Of a DNA stretch of 64,000 nucleotides, positions 49,182 to 57,664 are shown in pieces; position 1 is the first letter of the stretch, and each line of letters starts with the position of its first letter. This DNA is from Acinetobacter haemolyticus (lineage in GTDB: Bacteria > Pseudomonadota > Gammaproteobacteria > Pseudomonadales > Moraxellaceae): positions 21,985-85,984 of the forward strand of contig NZ_OVCN01000016.1 of the NCBI RefSeq assembly GCF_900406815.1. The letters run 5' to 3'. The notes below the pieces were generated by a model. The model was not told where the DNA came from and did not search any database. It saw only the letters and a program-made list of their open reading frames with translations. A program made the position numbers and the translations under genes.

Positions 49182-50063
49182 TTGAAAATAATATTTAATG
49201 GCCTATTTATTATAGCTCTTTTCGTAACAAAACAAGTTCATGCCCAAATTGAGATACCTGAAAAGTTAATCCTTAATAAAAATGATTTATATTTAAAAGG
49301 TAATATAAAAAGCTTAAATACTTGGACTAAACAAAAATTTAGTCCTTTTAAGTTTGACGAAGTACAAATTTACTTTTTACCCAACGGAGTATTAAGACAA
49401 ATTGATTCCCCATCAATGGGATCTTTTGGACAAGAGTGGGAATTCGATAAAAAATCTTCCAAACTTATAAAGCATCATTTATATACGAATAATCAAGCTA
49501 TGGAGCGAAATAATTACTTGATTGGCTCTGTTACTCATTACGATAAAGAAAATAGACCTCAAATCATTGCTTATTATCCAAAGATTTCTTCAAACATTTT
49601 ATCTAAAAAAGTAACTATAGAATATACTCCAACTACTCAAATTTACAAACATTATTCTAATACCCCAAACAATAACCTTCAACTTATGTCAGTTCAAACA
49701 ATACAAATTAGCTCTCAAAATGGTGAACTTGAAAAAATCATATTGGCCAATGCTCCTCCATATCATTTCATGCCACCTATTGAAAAACTATATAATCACA
49801 ACGGTCTGATAAAATCATCCTTACAAGATATGCGCGAGAATTCAAAAATAGAATATCAATATGAGAATTCTGTATTATCGAAAATCCTTAATTATACTCA
49901 TAATGATACGAATGTAAGTTTTAAAGACTACAAATTTGATGATTCTGGCAATTGGATACAAAGAAACCTATTAGATAATAAAAATAATGATATGGGAGTA
50001 GAATATAGAAAGCTTGAATATTACTCCGCCTGTATACCGAATACTTTTATTTCAAGTAAATAA
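49182..50063 (+). CDS. AT-rich exported protein of unknown function
   Basis: A 293-residue protein with a clear signal peptide (KIIFNGLFIIALFVTKQVHA, cleavage after about residue 21). The mature part is rich in Asn, Lys, Tyr and Ile, without a recognised domain. Several segments (YDKENRP, YNHNGLIKSS, FDDSGNWI) have the rhythm of weak YD-type beta repeats. The base use is visibly richer in A and T than valS next door, as is common for recently gained genes. The start is a TTG supported by AAGGAAT. It is not part of any operon. Confidence 0.6.
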   Translation: MKIIFNGLFIIALFVTKQVHAQIEIPEKLILNKNDLYLKGNIKSLNTWTKQKFSPFKFDEVQIYFLPNGVLRQIDSPSMGSFGQEWEFDKKSSKLIKHHLYTNNQAMERNNYLIGSVTHYDKENRPQIIAYYPKISSNILSKKVTIEYTPTTQIYKHYSNTPNNNLQLMSVQTIQISSQNGELEKIILANAPPYHFMPPIEKLYNHNGLIKSSLQDMRENSKIEYQYENSVLSKILNYTHNDTNVSFKDYKFDDSGNWIQRNLLDNKNNDMGVEYRKLEYYSACIPNTFISSK

Positions 50064-50155
50064 TATTAAATTCACGATATTAGAATAAATCTTCAATAAT
50101 TATAATTTAGTTTTTCCAAAATTCCCTTCTGTGGCTATTTAATAAAAAAGATTTC

Positions 50156-50181
50156 TACCCTCTTTTATATGGAGAGGGTGT
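50156..50181 (-). terminator. Probable terminator after the J-domain gene
   Basis: ACCCTCT ... AGAGGGT, a 7-base stem with a 9-base loop lying just after the stop of the minus-strand gene at 50188. On the minus strand a T-run (ATCTTTTTT) follows a few bases later. Confidence 0.5.
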
Positions 50182-50187
50182 ATTACA

Positions 50188-51228
50188 TTAAAGCACCCCA
50201 TGCTCCAACAACATCTCCACCCCACTCACTTTTTTCATATGCTTTAAACGTTCCTTTTCCCACTTCAACTGCTGCTTTAACTCAGCACAGTCCGCATCAA
50301 TCGCTTTGTACACATCACTGATATGCACATGCTCGGCTTTTACCTTTTTCGCCAACTGAAAAGAATCCAAAATTTCTTCGATTTGACTTTCAAGCTGCTG
50401 ACTTTGCGCATCTAAAGCCAGTTTATAAAACTTCACTTGCTCCGCAGATAACTCTTTCACCCCTACACCGTTATTCTGTTCAAGCTGTAACTGGAGTTTC
50501 AACAAATAAAATAAATCCTGCCGTTCATACGCCTGACTGGCTTGTTGGAACAATTCGGTTTTTTCTGCTTTCTTGGTTTCATCTTGCTCACGGTCAGGAT
50601 GAATCATCGCAGCAATTTTTAAATACACCGTTTTAAGTGACTGTGCTGCCAGTTGCTCGGCTTGTTCACGTTTCTGTTGCTGGCATAACTGCTTGGCTTT
50701 TTCTCTTGCCTGTTGCTGATCCACCGCATATTGCTCAAAGTCATTTTCTAGTTCGCTTGCTTGTTCTGCATGTTGTTCGATGCTCTGTTCAGATGATGCT
50801 TGATACTCAAACTTTTTTGACTGTGCTTTTTTAGGCTTTTTAACAGATTGTTGTGCGTGTTGCTGATAAAAGGTATCGATCTGCTTCACAAGATTGAGTT
50901 GTTCTTCATCCAACATTTGTGAGCGTTTCAACATACGGGCAAGTTGTGCGATTTTCTCATCGAGTTGTTGTAAGTCAGTTTTGGAAAATGTATGTGATTG
51001 CAACATTTGCCAAAGTTGCTCTAATTGTAGAAACAATACCTCATGTAGTTCACGGTACACTGGCATTAACTTTTGTCGGGTATGTTGTTGAATCTCGTCT
51101 TGCGCATTTTTCCATGTGGCAAGACTGATTTTTTGCTGTTTAATTTGAGCAATCAAACGATTGAGCTTTTTCTGCTGTGCAGATGGTTCAGACCTTTGTT
51201 TAAAACTGACTTTGAGATCAAAGGACAT
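50188..51228 (-). CDS. Coiled-coil protein with a J-domain-like HPD motif
   Basis: A 346-residue, Gln-, Lys- and Glu-rich protein, mostly long helices. Within it lies a J-domain-like stretch: LKTVYLKIAAMIHPDREQDE and on to FQQASQAYERQDLFYLLKLQ, with the HPD tripeptide at about residues 210-212 and a helix before and after in the right order. J-domains stimulate DnaK. No Gly/Phe region, zinc finger or membrane anchor is present, so it is not DnaJ itself but a J-like cochaperone. Start: ATG 51228 has AGG nine bases upstream; ATG 51234 is too close. The partner and client are unknown. Confidence 0.72.
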   Translation of the reverse strand: MSFDLKVSFKQRSEPSAQQKKLNRLIAQIKQQKISLATWKNAQDEIQQHTRQKLMPVYRELHEVLFLQLEQLWQMLQSHTFSKTDLQQLDEKIAQLARMLKRSQMLDEEQLNLVKQIDTFYQQHAQQSVKKPKKAQSKKFEYQASSEQSIEQHAEQASELENDFEQYAVDQQQAREKAKQLCQQQKREQAEQLAAQSLKTVYLKIAAMIHPDREQDETKKAEKTELFQQASQAYERQDLFYLLKLQLQLEQNNGVGVKELSAEQVKFYKLALDAQSQQLESQIEEILDSFQLAKKVKAEHVHISDVYKAIDADCAELKQQLKWEKERLKHMKKVSGVEMLLEHGVL

Positions 51229-51348
51229 GTTCATCTACCTGAAAAGAAGAATTGAATAATAAGACAAATAAGGAATTAACTCTTTATAAGTATAGAATAA
51301 TATCCTTATGTTTAAGCATGAAGAGTATCTTGTCACTTGATTTATAGT

Positions 51349-52254
51349 TCAAGATACCCACCAAATCACTACTGGTAGCGTTACAGCCGCACATAAAGTT
51401 TGAAAGCTAATCACCGCTGCCATGAGTTGACTATCCCCACCCAAGACTTTCGTTAAAATATAAGCAGCAGAAGCCGTTGGCAAAGCAAAAAACACCACTA
51501 AAATTTGAGTTTGTAGGCTTGGCAAGCCTAACCATGTACAGACCATAAATGCCAAAGCTGGTACAGCCAAAAGTCGAGCAAAAGTATCGGCAACTAACAC
51601 CACAATATCTTTTTTCATCTGCATAAACTGTAAAGCCGCGCCAACACATAACAAACCCAGTGGCAAACTCGATGCTGAAAACAGCTTGATCAAACTAGAA
51701 AGACCATCCCAAATCGGAATATTTAAGACATTAACCACACCACCCACAATACAAGAAACAATCAACGGATTCTTCAGCAACGCAATCAAAACAGGTTTAA
51801 CCGCCATTTGCTCTTTAGACGTTAAAGCCAGCACTGAAATCACATTGACCAATGGAATACACAGCGCCAGTAAAATCACCAAAATCGCCAGTCCTTCTTT
51901 TTGGAATAAAGAAGCAACCAACGCTAAACCAATGTAAGTATTGAAACGAACCAAACTTTGGACATGTACACCAAAACGAGCAGGCTGAATATTCCAAAAC
52001 ATTCGCAATACATACATAAAAGCCGTCACGAGCAGCACGACAAAGAACATAGCGAATATCGCTGTACTCAGACTTTGAAAGTCCACCTTTGTGGTCGATA
52101 AGGTATTGAATAATAAAGCAGGAAATAAAATATAGTAATTTAGCTTTTCTGCACCTGCCCAAAAATCTTGACTCAGGAAATGATATTTTTTAAATAGATA
52201 TCCTGATGCAATCAATGCCACCAAAGGAAATAGGGCCAGAATAATACTATTCAT
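51349..52254 (-). CDS. AEC (auxin efflux carrier) family transporter
   Basis: A 301-residue membrane protein with ten hydrophobic segments, GYLFKKYHFLSQDFW near the start, LNYYILFPALLFNTL (about 40-54), ALLKNPLIVSCIVGGVVNV, and a C-terminal PTASAAYILTKVLGGD (about 257-272). All match bacterial AEC transporters, which export or import small organic acids. The substrate is unknown. It stands as a single gene about 120 bases before the J-domain gene in the same direction. Confidence 0.85.
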   Translation of the reverse strand: MNSIILALFPLVALIASGYLFKKYHFLSQDFWAGAEKLNYYILFPALLFNTLSTTKVDFQSLSTAIFAMFFVVLLVTAFMYVLRMFWNIQPARFGVHVQSLVRFNTYIGLALVASLFQKEGLAILVILLALCIPLVNVISVLALTSKEQMAVKPVLIALLKNPLIVSCIVGGVVNVLNIPIWDGLSSLIKLFSASSLPLGLLCVGAALQFMQMKKDIVVLVADTFARLLAVPALAFMVCTWLGLPSLQTQILVVFFALPTASAAYILTKVLGGDSQLMAAVISFQTLCAAVTLPVVIWWVS

Positions 52255-52593
52255 TACTTTACTCAGCTTTTAATGTTGCAGTGCTTGGATATTTCAAAAA
52301 TCAACTTATTGGTATTGATTAAAGATGATTTACAGTTTGTTTTAAACCCGTTATTACACTTAAGTACGATATGAACTTTATAAATTAGAAGCATCTAGCT
52401 CTGTCACACCATCATGCATGCTCATTTTCCATTTAATATCAAATAATCGCTTAGGCTTCTACCCAAAAGCCAAAATGCACTACTTTTCACCAAAAATAAA
52501 ATATTACCTCTAAATTGGTGCGTTTTTTGCATATCTCAGTGCATCAAAATGAGCTTTTTATAGATCGCTCTAGTTTTTAGATGAATTAAATCC
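52255..52593. promoter_or_regulatory. Region between the AEC gene and amt
   Basis: About 340 bases with no gene. It contains scattered copies of a GCACCAAAA-like word (near 52487, 52517 and 52540, various orientations) leading to the large palindrome at 52594-52633. It holds the promoters of both divergent genes; no clear -35/-10 pair was found. Confidence 0.4.
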
Positions 52594-52633
52594 ATTTTGG
52601 TGCAAAAAATGATCGTTTTATTTGCACCAAAAT
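52594..52633. promoter_or_regulatory. Large palindrome upstream of amt
   Basis: ATTTTGGTGCAAA (52594-52606) and its exact complement TTTGCACCAAAAT (52621-52633) are separated by 14 bases and end 28 bases before the amt start. The TGCACC half-word resembles that of NtrC sites, but the two halves point in the opposite order (GGTGC first), and I found no sigma-54 promoter. Possible nitrogen-related operator. Confidence 0.55.
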
Positions 52634-52661
52634 TGGGTTTAGCACTTATATCGAGCATGTT

Positions 52662-53846
52662 ATGCAAAACGTAGATATCTTTTTTCTATTACTTGGTGCT
52701 GTACTCGTCCTCTCTATGCACGCTGGATTTGCTTTCCTCGAACTAGGAACAGTACGCCATAAGAACCAAGTCAATGCACTTAGTAAAATCCTCACCGACT
52801 TCTGTATCTCTGCAATTGCCTACTTCTTTGTCGGCTACTGGATTGCTTATGGTCAAAATTTCCTCGTGACTGGCGAATTACTATCTGCCAATCATGGCTA
52901 TGACCTCATGCGTTGCTTCTTCTTGCTCACCTTTGCCGCAGCGATTCCTGCGATTGTTTCAGGTGGTATCGCAGAACGCGCGAAGATGCGCTCACAAGCA
53001 TTAGCCACTTTATTATTAGTCGCACTGATCTACCCATTTTTTGAAGGTATGATTTGGAATGGCAATTATGGTGTACAAACATGGTTGGAAAATCAGTTTG
53101 GTGCCCCGTTCCATGATTTTGCTGGCTCAGTCGTCGTCCATGCGATGGGGGGCTGGATCGCACTTGCAGCAGTCTTGTTGTTGGGTGCACGAAATGGTCG
53201 CTATAAAGATGGACGCGTAAGTGCTCATCCACCGTCATCTATTCCCTTCCTGGCTTTGGGTTCATGGATTTTGATCGTGGGTTGGTTTGGCTTTAATGTA
53301 ATGAGCGCGCAACGTGTTGAGGCCATCTCAGGACTCGTCGCCATTAACTCACTCATGGCTATGGCGGGTGGTACGTTGGCAGCCAATTTCATGGGGAAAA
53401 ATGACCCGGGTTTCTTACATAATGGCCCGTTGGCAGGACTTGTGGCAATCTGTGCAGGCTCCGATATTGTGCATCCAATTGGTGCATTAGTGATTGGTGC
53501 AAGTGCAGGTGCGATTTTTGTGTACTTTTTCACTTATACTCAAAATAAACTTAAAGTCGATGATGTACTTGGTGTTTGGCCTTTACATGGTATTTGCGGT
53601 GCATTCGGCGCCATCGTTGCAGGTATTTTTGGCCAACAAGCACTTGGCGGTTTGGGTGGTGTATCTTTTATTTCACAATTAATCGGTACAGGATTGGGCA
53701 TTAGTGTGGCTTTAATCGGTGGTTTCATCGTCTATGGTCTATTGAAGCTCACTATAGGTATTCGCTTATCTCAAGAAGATGAGTTTCGCGGTGCCGACCT
53801 ATCTATTCATAAAATTTCAGCGAACTCAGAGCAATCAATGTTCTAA
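52662..53846 (+). CDS. amt: Ammonium transporter (Amt family)
   Basis: An Amt/MEP/Rh channel that brings ammonium/ammonia into the cell when nitrogen is scarce. The 394-residue protein has 11 membrane helices, the signature DFAGSVVVHAMGGWIALAAVLLLGAR (near 151-176, with the pore histidine), FGFNVMSA, and LHGICGAFGAIVAGIFGQ (near 311-328, second pore histidine). No glnK/PII gene is next to it, although many Amt genes are linked with one. The start is the ATG at 52662; its ribosome site is weak. Confidence 0.9.
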   Translation: MQNVDIFFLLLGAVLVLSMHAGFAFLELGTVRHKNQVNALSKILTDFCISAIAYFFVGYWIAYGQNFLVTGELLSANHGYDLMRCFFLLTFAAAIPAIVSGGIAERAKMRSQALATLLLVALIYPFFEGMIWNGNYGVQTWLENQFGAPFHDFAGSVVVHAMGGWIALAAVLLLGARNGRYKDGRVSAHPPSSIPFLALGSWILIVGWFGFNVMSAQRVEAISGLVAINSLMAMAGGTLAANFMGKNDPGFLHNGPLAGLVAICAGSDIVHPIGALVIGASAGAIFVYFFTYTQNKLKVDDVLGVWPLHGICGAFGAIVAGIFGQQALGGLGGVSFISQLIGTGLGISVALIGGFIVYGLLKLTIGIRLSQEDEFRGADLSIHKISANSEQSMF

Positions 53847-53861
53847 TTTTTCAATTATTTA

Positions 53862-53887
53862 AAGCGGCGATCTAGCCGCTTTTTTTT
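53862..53887 (+). terminator. amt terminator
   Basis: AAAGCGGC-GATCTA-GCCGCTTT followed by a run of T residues, 16 bases after the stop. Confidence 0.9.
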
Positions 53888-54299
53888 TCGACGTCGATAT
53901 TCATTTAAAGAATTACCGATCAATCACGGCGCTTATTTTAATCTTTGACGACATATAACATCTAGAACGAAACCTAGTTCTAATGTCATCTATGGTTTTA
54001 CATCCTAAAATTTACGCTGAAATTTATCCTCGCCAAAAATACAAGTTGTGGCATGTATTATGCTTTCTTTTTCCTGCAATTTTTACTGTAATTCGTTCGC
54101 TATTAAATTGCGTGATTGATCCATAGTTACGTTTAACAAAACCGTAAAAAATATCGCTTGAGCAACCGTATTGAAGTCTATTAATATGAAAACTAATGTA
54201 TTTTTATACATGAAAAAAGATATTATTTTTCATAAAAACTGACCGCTCAATAGTAACAATTACGAATGCGTCCATAACGATACAAAAGGAGTTTTGTAC
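53888..54299. promoter_or_regulatory. Upstream region of the gltIJKL-type operon
   Basis: About 410 bases without a gene. It has an inverted repeat ACATCTAGAAC ... GTTCTAATGT (53958-53986, 10-base arms with one extra base) that could bind a regulator, and several weak -10-like words near 54170-54200. No T-run hairpin. Confidence 0.4.
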
Positions 54300-55244
54300 A
54301 TGACACCTAAACGCACCATGACCTCTTTGCTTTGCGCAAGTGCTTTAATGTTCGGCCTGAGTGCCTGTAGTGATAATAAAGCCCCAGCCGCAGGTGATAA
54401 AGCAACTGAAGGTGATGTCTCTACCTCAGGTACCTTAAATAAAATCAAAAGCTCTGGCACTATCGTGCTGGGTTATCGCGATTCTTCTATTCCATTTTCT
54501 TATATTGCTGGCAATCCAAATCAGCCTGTAGGATATGCTCATGATTTACAGCTGAAAGTGGTTGAGGCTGTTAAGCAAAAACTGAATATGCCAGATCTGA
54601 AAATCCGTTATAACCTTGTCACCAGCCAGAATCGTATTCCCCTCGTATCAAACGGTACCGTAGATCTGGAATGTGGTTCCACCACCAATAATAAAGAACG
54701 CCAACAACAAGTTGATTTCTCAGTGGGTTTCTTTGAAGTTGGTTCACGACTATTAACAGCCAAAGATTCTGGAATTAAAGATTTTGCCGACCTTAAGGGC
54801 AAAAAATTGGTAACCACGGCTGGTACGACCTCAGAACGTTATATCCGTCAGCATCAACAGGAATTGGGTATTGGTGAAATCATTTCTGCCAAAGATCATG
54901 CTGAATCATTCCTGATGTTACAAAATGGCCGTGCGGTTGCGTTCATGATGGATGACATTTTACTTGCGGGTGAAAAATCAAAAGCCAAAGATCCGAATAA
55001 ATGGGACATTGTGGGCACTGCACCTATCCAAGAAATTTATGGCTGTATGTTGCGCAAAGGTGATACCGGATTTAAACAAGTGGTCGATGATGCCATTAAA
55101 GCCACCTATGCTTCAGGTGAAATTAACCAAATGTACGAAAAATGGTTCCAACAACCAATTCCACCTAAAAATATTAACCTGAACTTTGCTATGTCTGATC
55201 AACTTAAAGCGTTAATCAGCAATCCGCATGATCGGGATCAATAA
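54300..55244 (+). CDS. gltI: Amino-acid ABC transporter substrate-binding lipoprotein (GltI-like)
   Basis: The periplasmic solute-binding part of a polar amino-acid importer, probably for glutamate/aspartate. The 314-residue protein has lipobox LSAC (near residue 23), then the SBP_bac_3 domain: GTIVLGYRDSSIPFSYIAG and NPNQPVGYAHDL, with the RIPLVSNGTVDLECGSTTNN (near 114-133), and SVGFFEVGSRLL. ATG 54300 has AGGAG; a TTG two codons upstream is not preferred. It heads an operon with two permeases and an ATPase. Confidence 0.88.
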   Translation: MTPKRTMTSLLCASALMFGLSACSDNKAPAAGDKATEGDVSTSGTLNKIKSSGTIVLGYRDSSIPFSYIAGNPNQPVGYAHDLQLKVVEAVKQKLNMPDLKIRYNLVTSQNRIPLVSNGTVDLECGSTTNNKERQQQVDFSVGFFEVGSRLLTAKDSGIKDFADLKGKKLVTTAGTTSERYIRQHQQELGIGEIISAKDHAESFLMLQNGRAVAFMMDDILLAGEKSKAKDPNKWDIVGTAPIQEIYGCMLRKGDTGFKQVVDDAIKATYASGEINQMYEKWFQQPIPPKNINLNFAMSDQLKALISNPHDRDQ

Positions 55245-55322
55245 CCCAATCACTTATATCGAAAATATTATTGCGGAACCGGGGAACAATGGATGTTCTC
55301 CCGCTTCTTCTCAGGAGTTATT

Positions 55323-56066
55323 ATGACTTATAGCTGGAACTGGGGAGTTTTGTGGCAATCAACGGGTGTGGGCGATACCACTTACTTAAACTGGGTTGTA
55401 ACGGGTCTAGGATGGCTGGTGGTTATTGCTGTAGTAGCGTGGACGATTGCCATGCTTCTCGGTAGTATCCTTGGCATTATGCGTACACTTCCAAATAAAA
55501 CAGCCAGAGCCATAGGTACCGCCTACGTCACGGTGTTTAGGAATGTACCTTTACTCATTCAGTTATTTATCTGGTTTTATGTGTTTCCAAACTTTCTCCC
55601 TGCGCCAATTAAAAACTGGTGGATGAGTGATCTTGGTGCCAATACCACCGCATTGATTTCTGCCAGTATCGGACTCGGACTATTTACCGCTGCACGTGTT
55701 TGTGAACAAGTAAGAACGGGCATTGAAGCCTTACCCCAAGGTCAAATCAATGCAGGCTATGCAATGGGCTTTTCTACGGCACAACTGTATCGCTATGTGA
55801 TTCTGCCACAGTCTTTCCGTACAATTTTACCCCCACTGAGTTCAGAGTTAACGAACTGTGTAAAAAATACCTCTGTGGCCTCCCTTGTCGGGGTTGCGGA
55901 AATTATTTCACAGATGAAAACTATTAGTGAATACACGCAAAATACCATCGAAATTTACACCATTGTCACCATCATTTTTATCGTCATCAACATCTGCTTG
56001 ATTTCTGCAATGAACCTACTGGAAAAACGTCTGCGTATTCCTGGTCTAATTTCAGGAGGTAAGTAG
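55323..56066 (+). CDS. gltJ: Amino-acid ABC transporter permease (GltJ-like)
   Basis: The first of two membrane permease subunits. The 247-residue protein starts MTYSWNWGVLW and has the HEAT/HisM-type fold with RNVPLLIQLFIWFYV and the EAA loop EALPQGQINAGYAMGFSTAQLYRYVILPQSFR near 140-170. ATG 55323 has AGGAG; the frame opens 30 bases earlier. The size and order match GltJ of the glutamate/aspartate system. Confidence 0.9.
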   Translation: MTYSWNWGVLWQSTGVGDTTYLNWVVTGLGWLVVIAVVAWTIAMLLGSILGIMRTLPNKTARAIGTAYVTVFRNVPLLIQLFIWFYVFPNFLPAPIKNWWMSDLGANTTALISASIGLGLFTAARVCEQVRTGIEALPQGQINAGYAMGFSTAQLYRYVILPQSFRTILPPLSSELTNCVKNTSVASLVGVAEIISQMKTISEYTQNTIEIYTIVTIIFIVINICLISAMNLLEKRLRIPGLISGGK

Positions 56067-56067
56067 T

Positions 56068-56751
56068 ATGGAATGGCTAACTTCTTTTCTGAATGATTTA
56101 CAACAATCTGGCCCTGCCCTTTGGCACGGTTTCAGCATCACAATAAAAGTGGTCGTGATTGCCACAATTGGCGGTATTTTTATTGGTACGCTGCTTGCAC
56201 TAATGCGTTTATCTTCAATTAAAGTCTTGAACCTAATCGCACAAGCTTATGTGAACCTCTTTCGTTCCATTCCCCTGCTGCTGGTACTGATGTGGTTTTA
56301 TTTTGCGGTACCGTTTATTTACACCTCGATCACAGGTAAATATCTGACCATTGATACTGCTTTAGTCTCTAGTATCGTGGCGTTCATGTTATTTGAAGCT
56401 GCTTATTTTTCTGAAATTGTGCGTGCTGGTATCCAATCAATTCCAAAAGGTCAGGTTGCTGCAGCGGCCGCTCTCGGCATGAGTTATGGTCAGTCCATGC
56501 GTCTGATAATCCTGCCTCAAGCATTTCGAAAAATGACCCCACTATTACTTCAACAAACTATTATTCTATTTCAGGATTCCACCATGGTATATGCCATTGG
56601 TCTACTGGATTTTTTCAGAACAAACTATGTCCGTGGGGATCTAATGGGCTTACTCACCCAATATATTTTATTTGCAGGGTTGGTGTACTTTACCGTTAGT
56701 GCCATCGCAACATTTGCAGTGAAACGTTTACAAAGGAGGTTACGTGTATGA
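56068..56751 (+). CDS. gltK: Amino-acid ABC transporter permease (GltK-like)
   Basis: The second permease subunit, 227 residues, with the family RSIPLLLVLMWFYF and the EAA loop SIPKGQVAAAAALGMSYGQSMRLIILPQAFRK near 126-157. GGAGG is a few bases before the ATG, which starts one base after the gltJ stop. Its stop overlaps the gltL start by 4 bases (ATGA), so the order is tightly coupled. Confidence 0.9.
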   Translation: MEWLTSFLNDLQQSGPALWHGFSITIKVVVIATIGGIFIGTLLALMRLSSIKVLNLIAQAYVNLFRSIPLLLVLMWFYFAVPFIYTSITGKYLTIDTALVSSIVAFMLFEAAYFSEIVRAGIQSIPKGQVAAAAALGMSYGQSMRLIILPQAFRKMTPLLLQQTIILFQDSTMVYAIGLLDFFRTNYVRGDLMGLLTQYILFAGLVYFTVSAIATFAVKRLQRRLRV

Positions 56752-57491
56752 GTGATAATAAAGTAATGATAGACCTCCAAAATGTCAGTAAGTGGTATGA
56801 AAAATTTCAGGTACTGACCGACTGTTCTACTCAAATCTGCCAAGGTGAAGTGGTTGTCGTTTGCGGTCCATCAGGTTCAGGAAAATCGACATTGATTAAA
56901 ACTGTAAATGGTCTTGAGCCATTTCAACAGGGTAAAATTTTTGTAGATGGTGTACCGATTCATGATTCCAAAACCGATATGACCAAATTACGCAGTCGAG
57001 TCGGAATGGTGTTTCAACACTTTGAATTATTTCCTCACCTCAGTATTACCGAAAATCTAACCATTGCTCAGATTAAAGTGTTAGGTCGTTCAGAAGCAGA
57101 AGCGAACAAGAAAGGTTTGGCTTATCTCGACCGCGTTGGACTAAGCGCACAAGCCAATAAATACCCTGCACAGCTTTCAGGTGGGCAACAACAACGTGTC
57201 GCGATTGCCCGTGCGTTGAGTATGGATCCGATTGCGATGTTGTTTGATGAACCTACATCTGCACTTGATCCTGAAATGATCAATGAAGTGCTTGACGTGA
57301 TGGTTGGACTTGCCAAGGAAGGGATGACGATGATGTGTGTTACCCATGAAATGGGTTTTGCTCGTCAGGTCGCAAATCGTATTATTTTCATGGATCAAGG
57401 AAAAATTGTTGAGGATTGTTCCAAAGATGAGTTCTTTGGTACACCACGCGGCGAGCGTGCTCAGCAGTTTCTGGATAAAATTTTGCATTAA
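56748..57491 (+). CDS. gltL: Amino-acid ABC transporter ATPase (GltL-like)
   Basis: The ATPase that drives the uptake system. The 247-residue protein has Walker A GPSGSGKST (near 39-47), the Q-loop FQHFELFPHLS, signature LSGGQQQR (near 143-150), Walker B MLFDEPTSALD, and the H-loop. The start overlaps gltK by 4 bases. The closest named systems are GltL, GlnQ and HisP; the set of one binding protein and two different permeases fits the glutamate/aspartate type best. A 14-base hairpin follows the stop. Confidence 0.9.
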   Translation: MSDNKVMIDLQNVSKWYEKFQVLTDCSTQICQGEVVVVCGPSGSGKSTLIKTVNGLEPFQQGKIFVDGVPIHDSKTDMTKLRSRVGMVFQHFELFPHLSITENLTIAQIKVLGRSEAEANKKGLAYLDRVGLSAQANKYPAQLSGGQQQRVAIARALSMDPIAMLFDEPTSALDPEMINEVLDVMVGLAKEGMTMMCVTHEMGFARQVANRIIFMDQGKIVEDCSKDEFFGTPRGERAQQFLDKILH

Positions 57492-57501
57492 GTTCATCGC
57501 A

Positions 57502-57534
57502 AGCATAAAGCAGCCGACTTGGTTGCTTTATGCT
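57502..57534 (+). terminator. Hairpin after gltL
   Basis: AGCATAAAGCAGCC / GGTTGCTTTATGCT, a 14-base stem with one G-T pair and loop GACTT. No T-run follows, so a stability or Rho-dependent role is possible. Confidence 0.55.
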
Positions 57535-57664
57535 GAAATATAAGCCATTAATTTTCTTTTCGCCATCACACATCGCTATATTTCAATTCCGTAATTAAGC
57601 CACAATATGATAAAGTGAGTCCTCATTGAAATGAGTATGATGACTTAGGAATAAATAGCTGCAC

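Noticed and set aside
52594..52633. Canonical NtrC site
   Set aside because: The half-words are in reversed order and 14 bases apart, unlike the compact TGCACC...GGTGCA arrangement.
52594..52661. Sigma-54 promoter in front of amt
   Set aside because: I looked for GG-N10-GC; the GG words at 52599 and 52635-52637 have no GC at the right distance.
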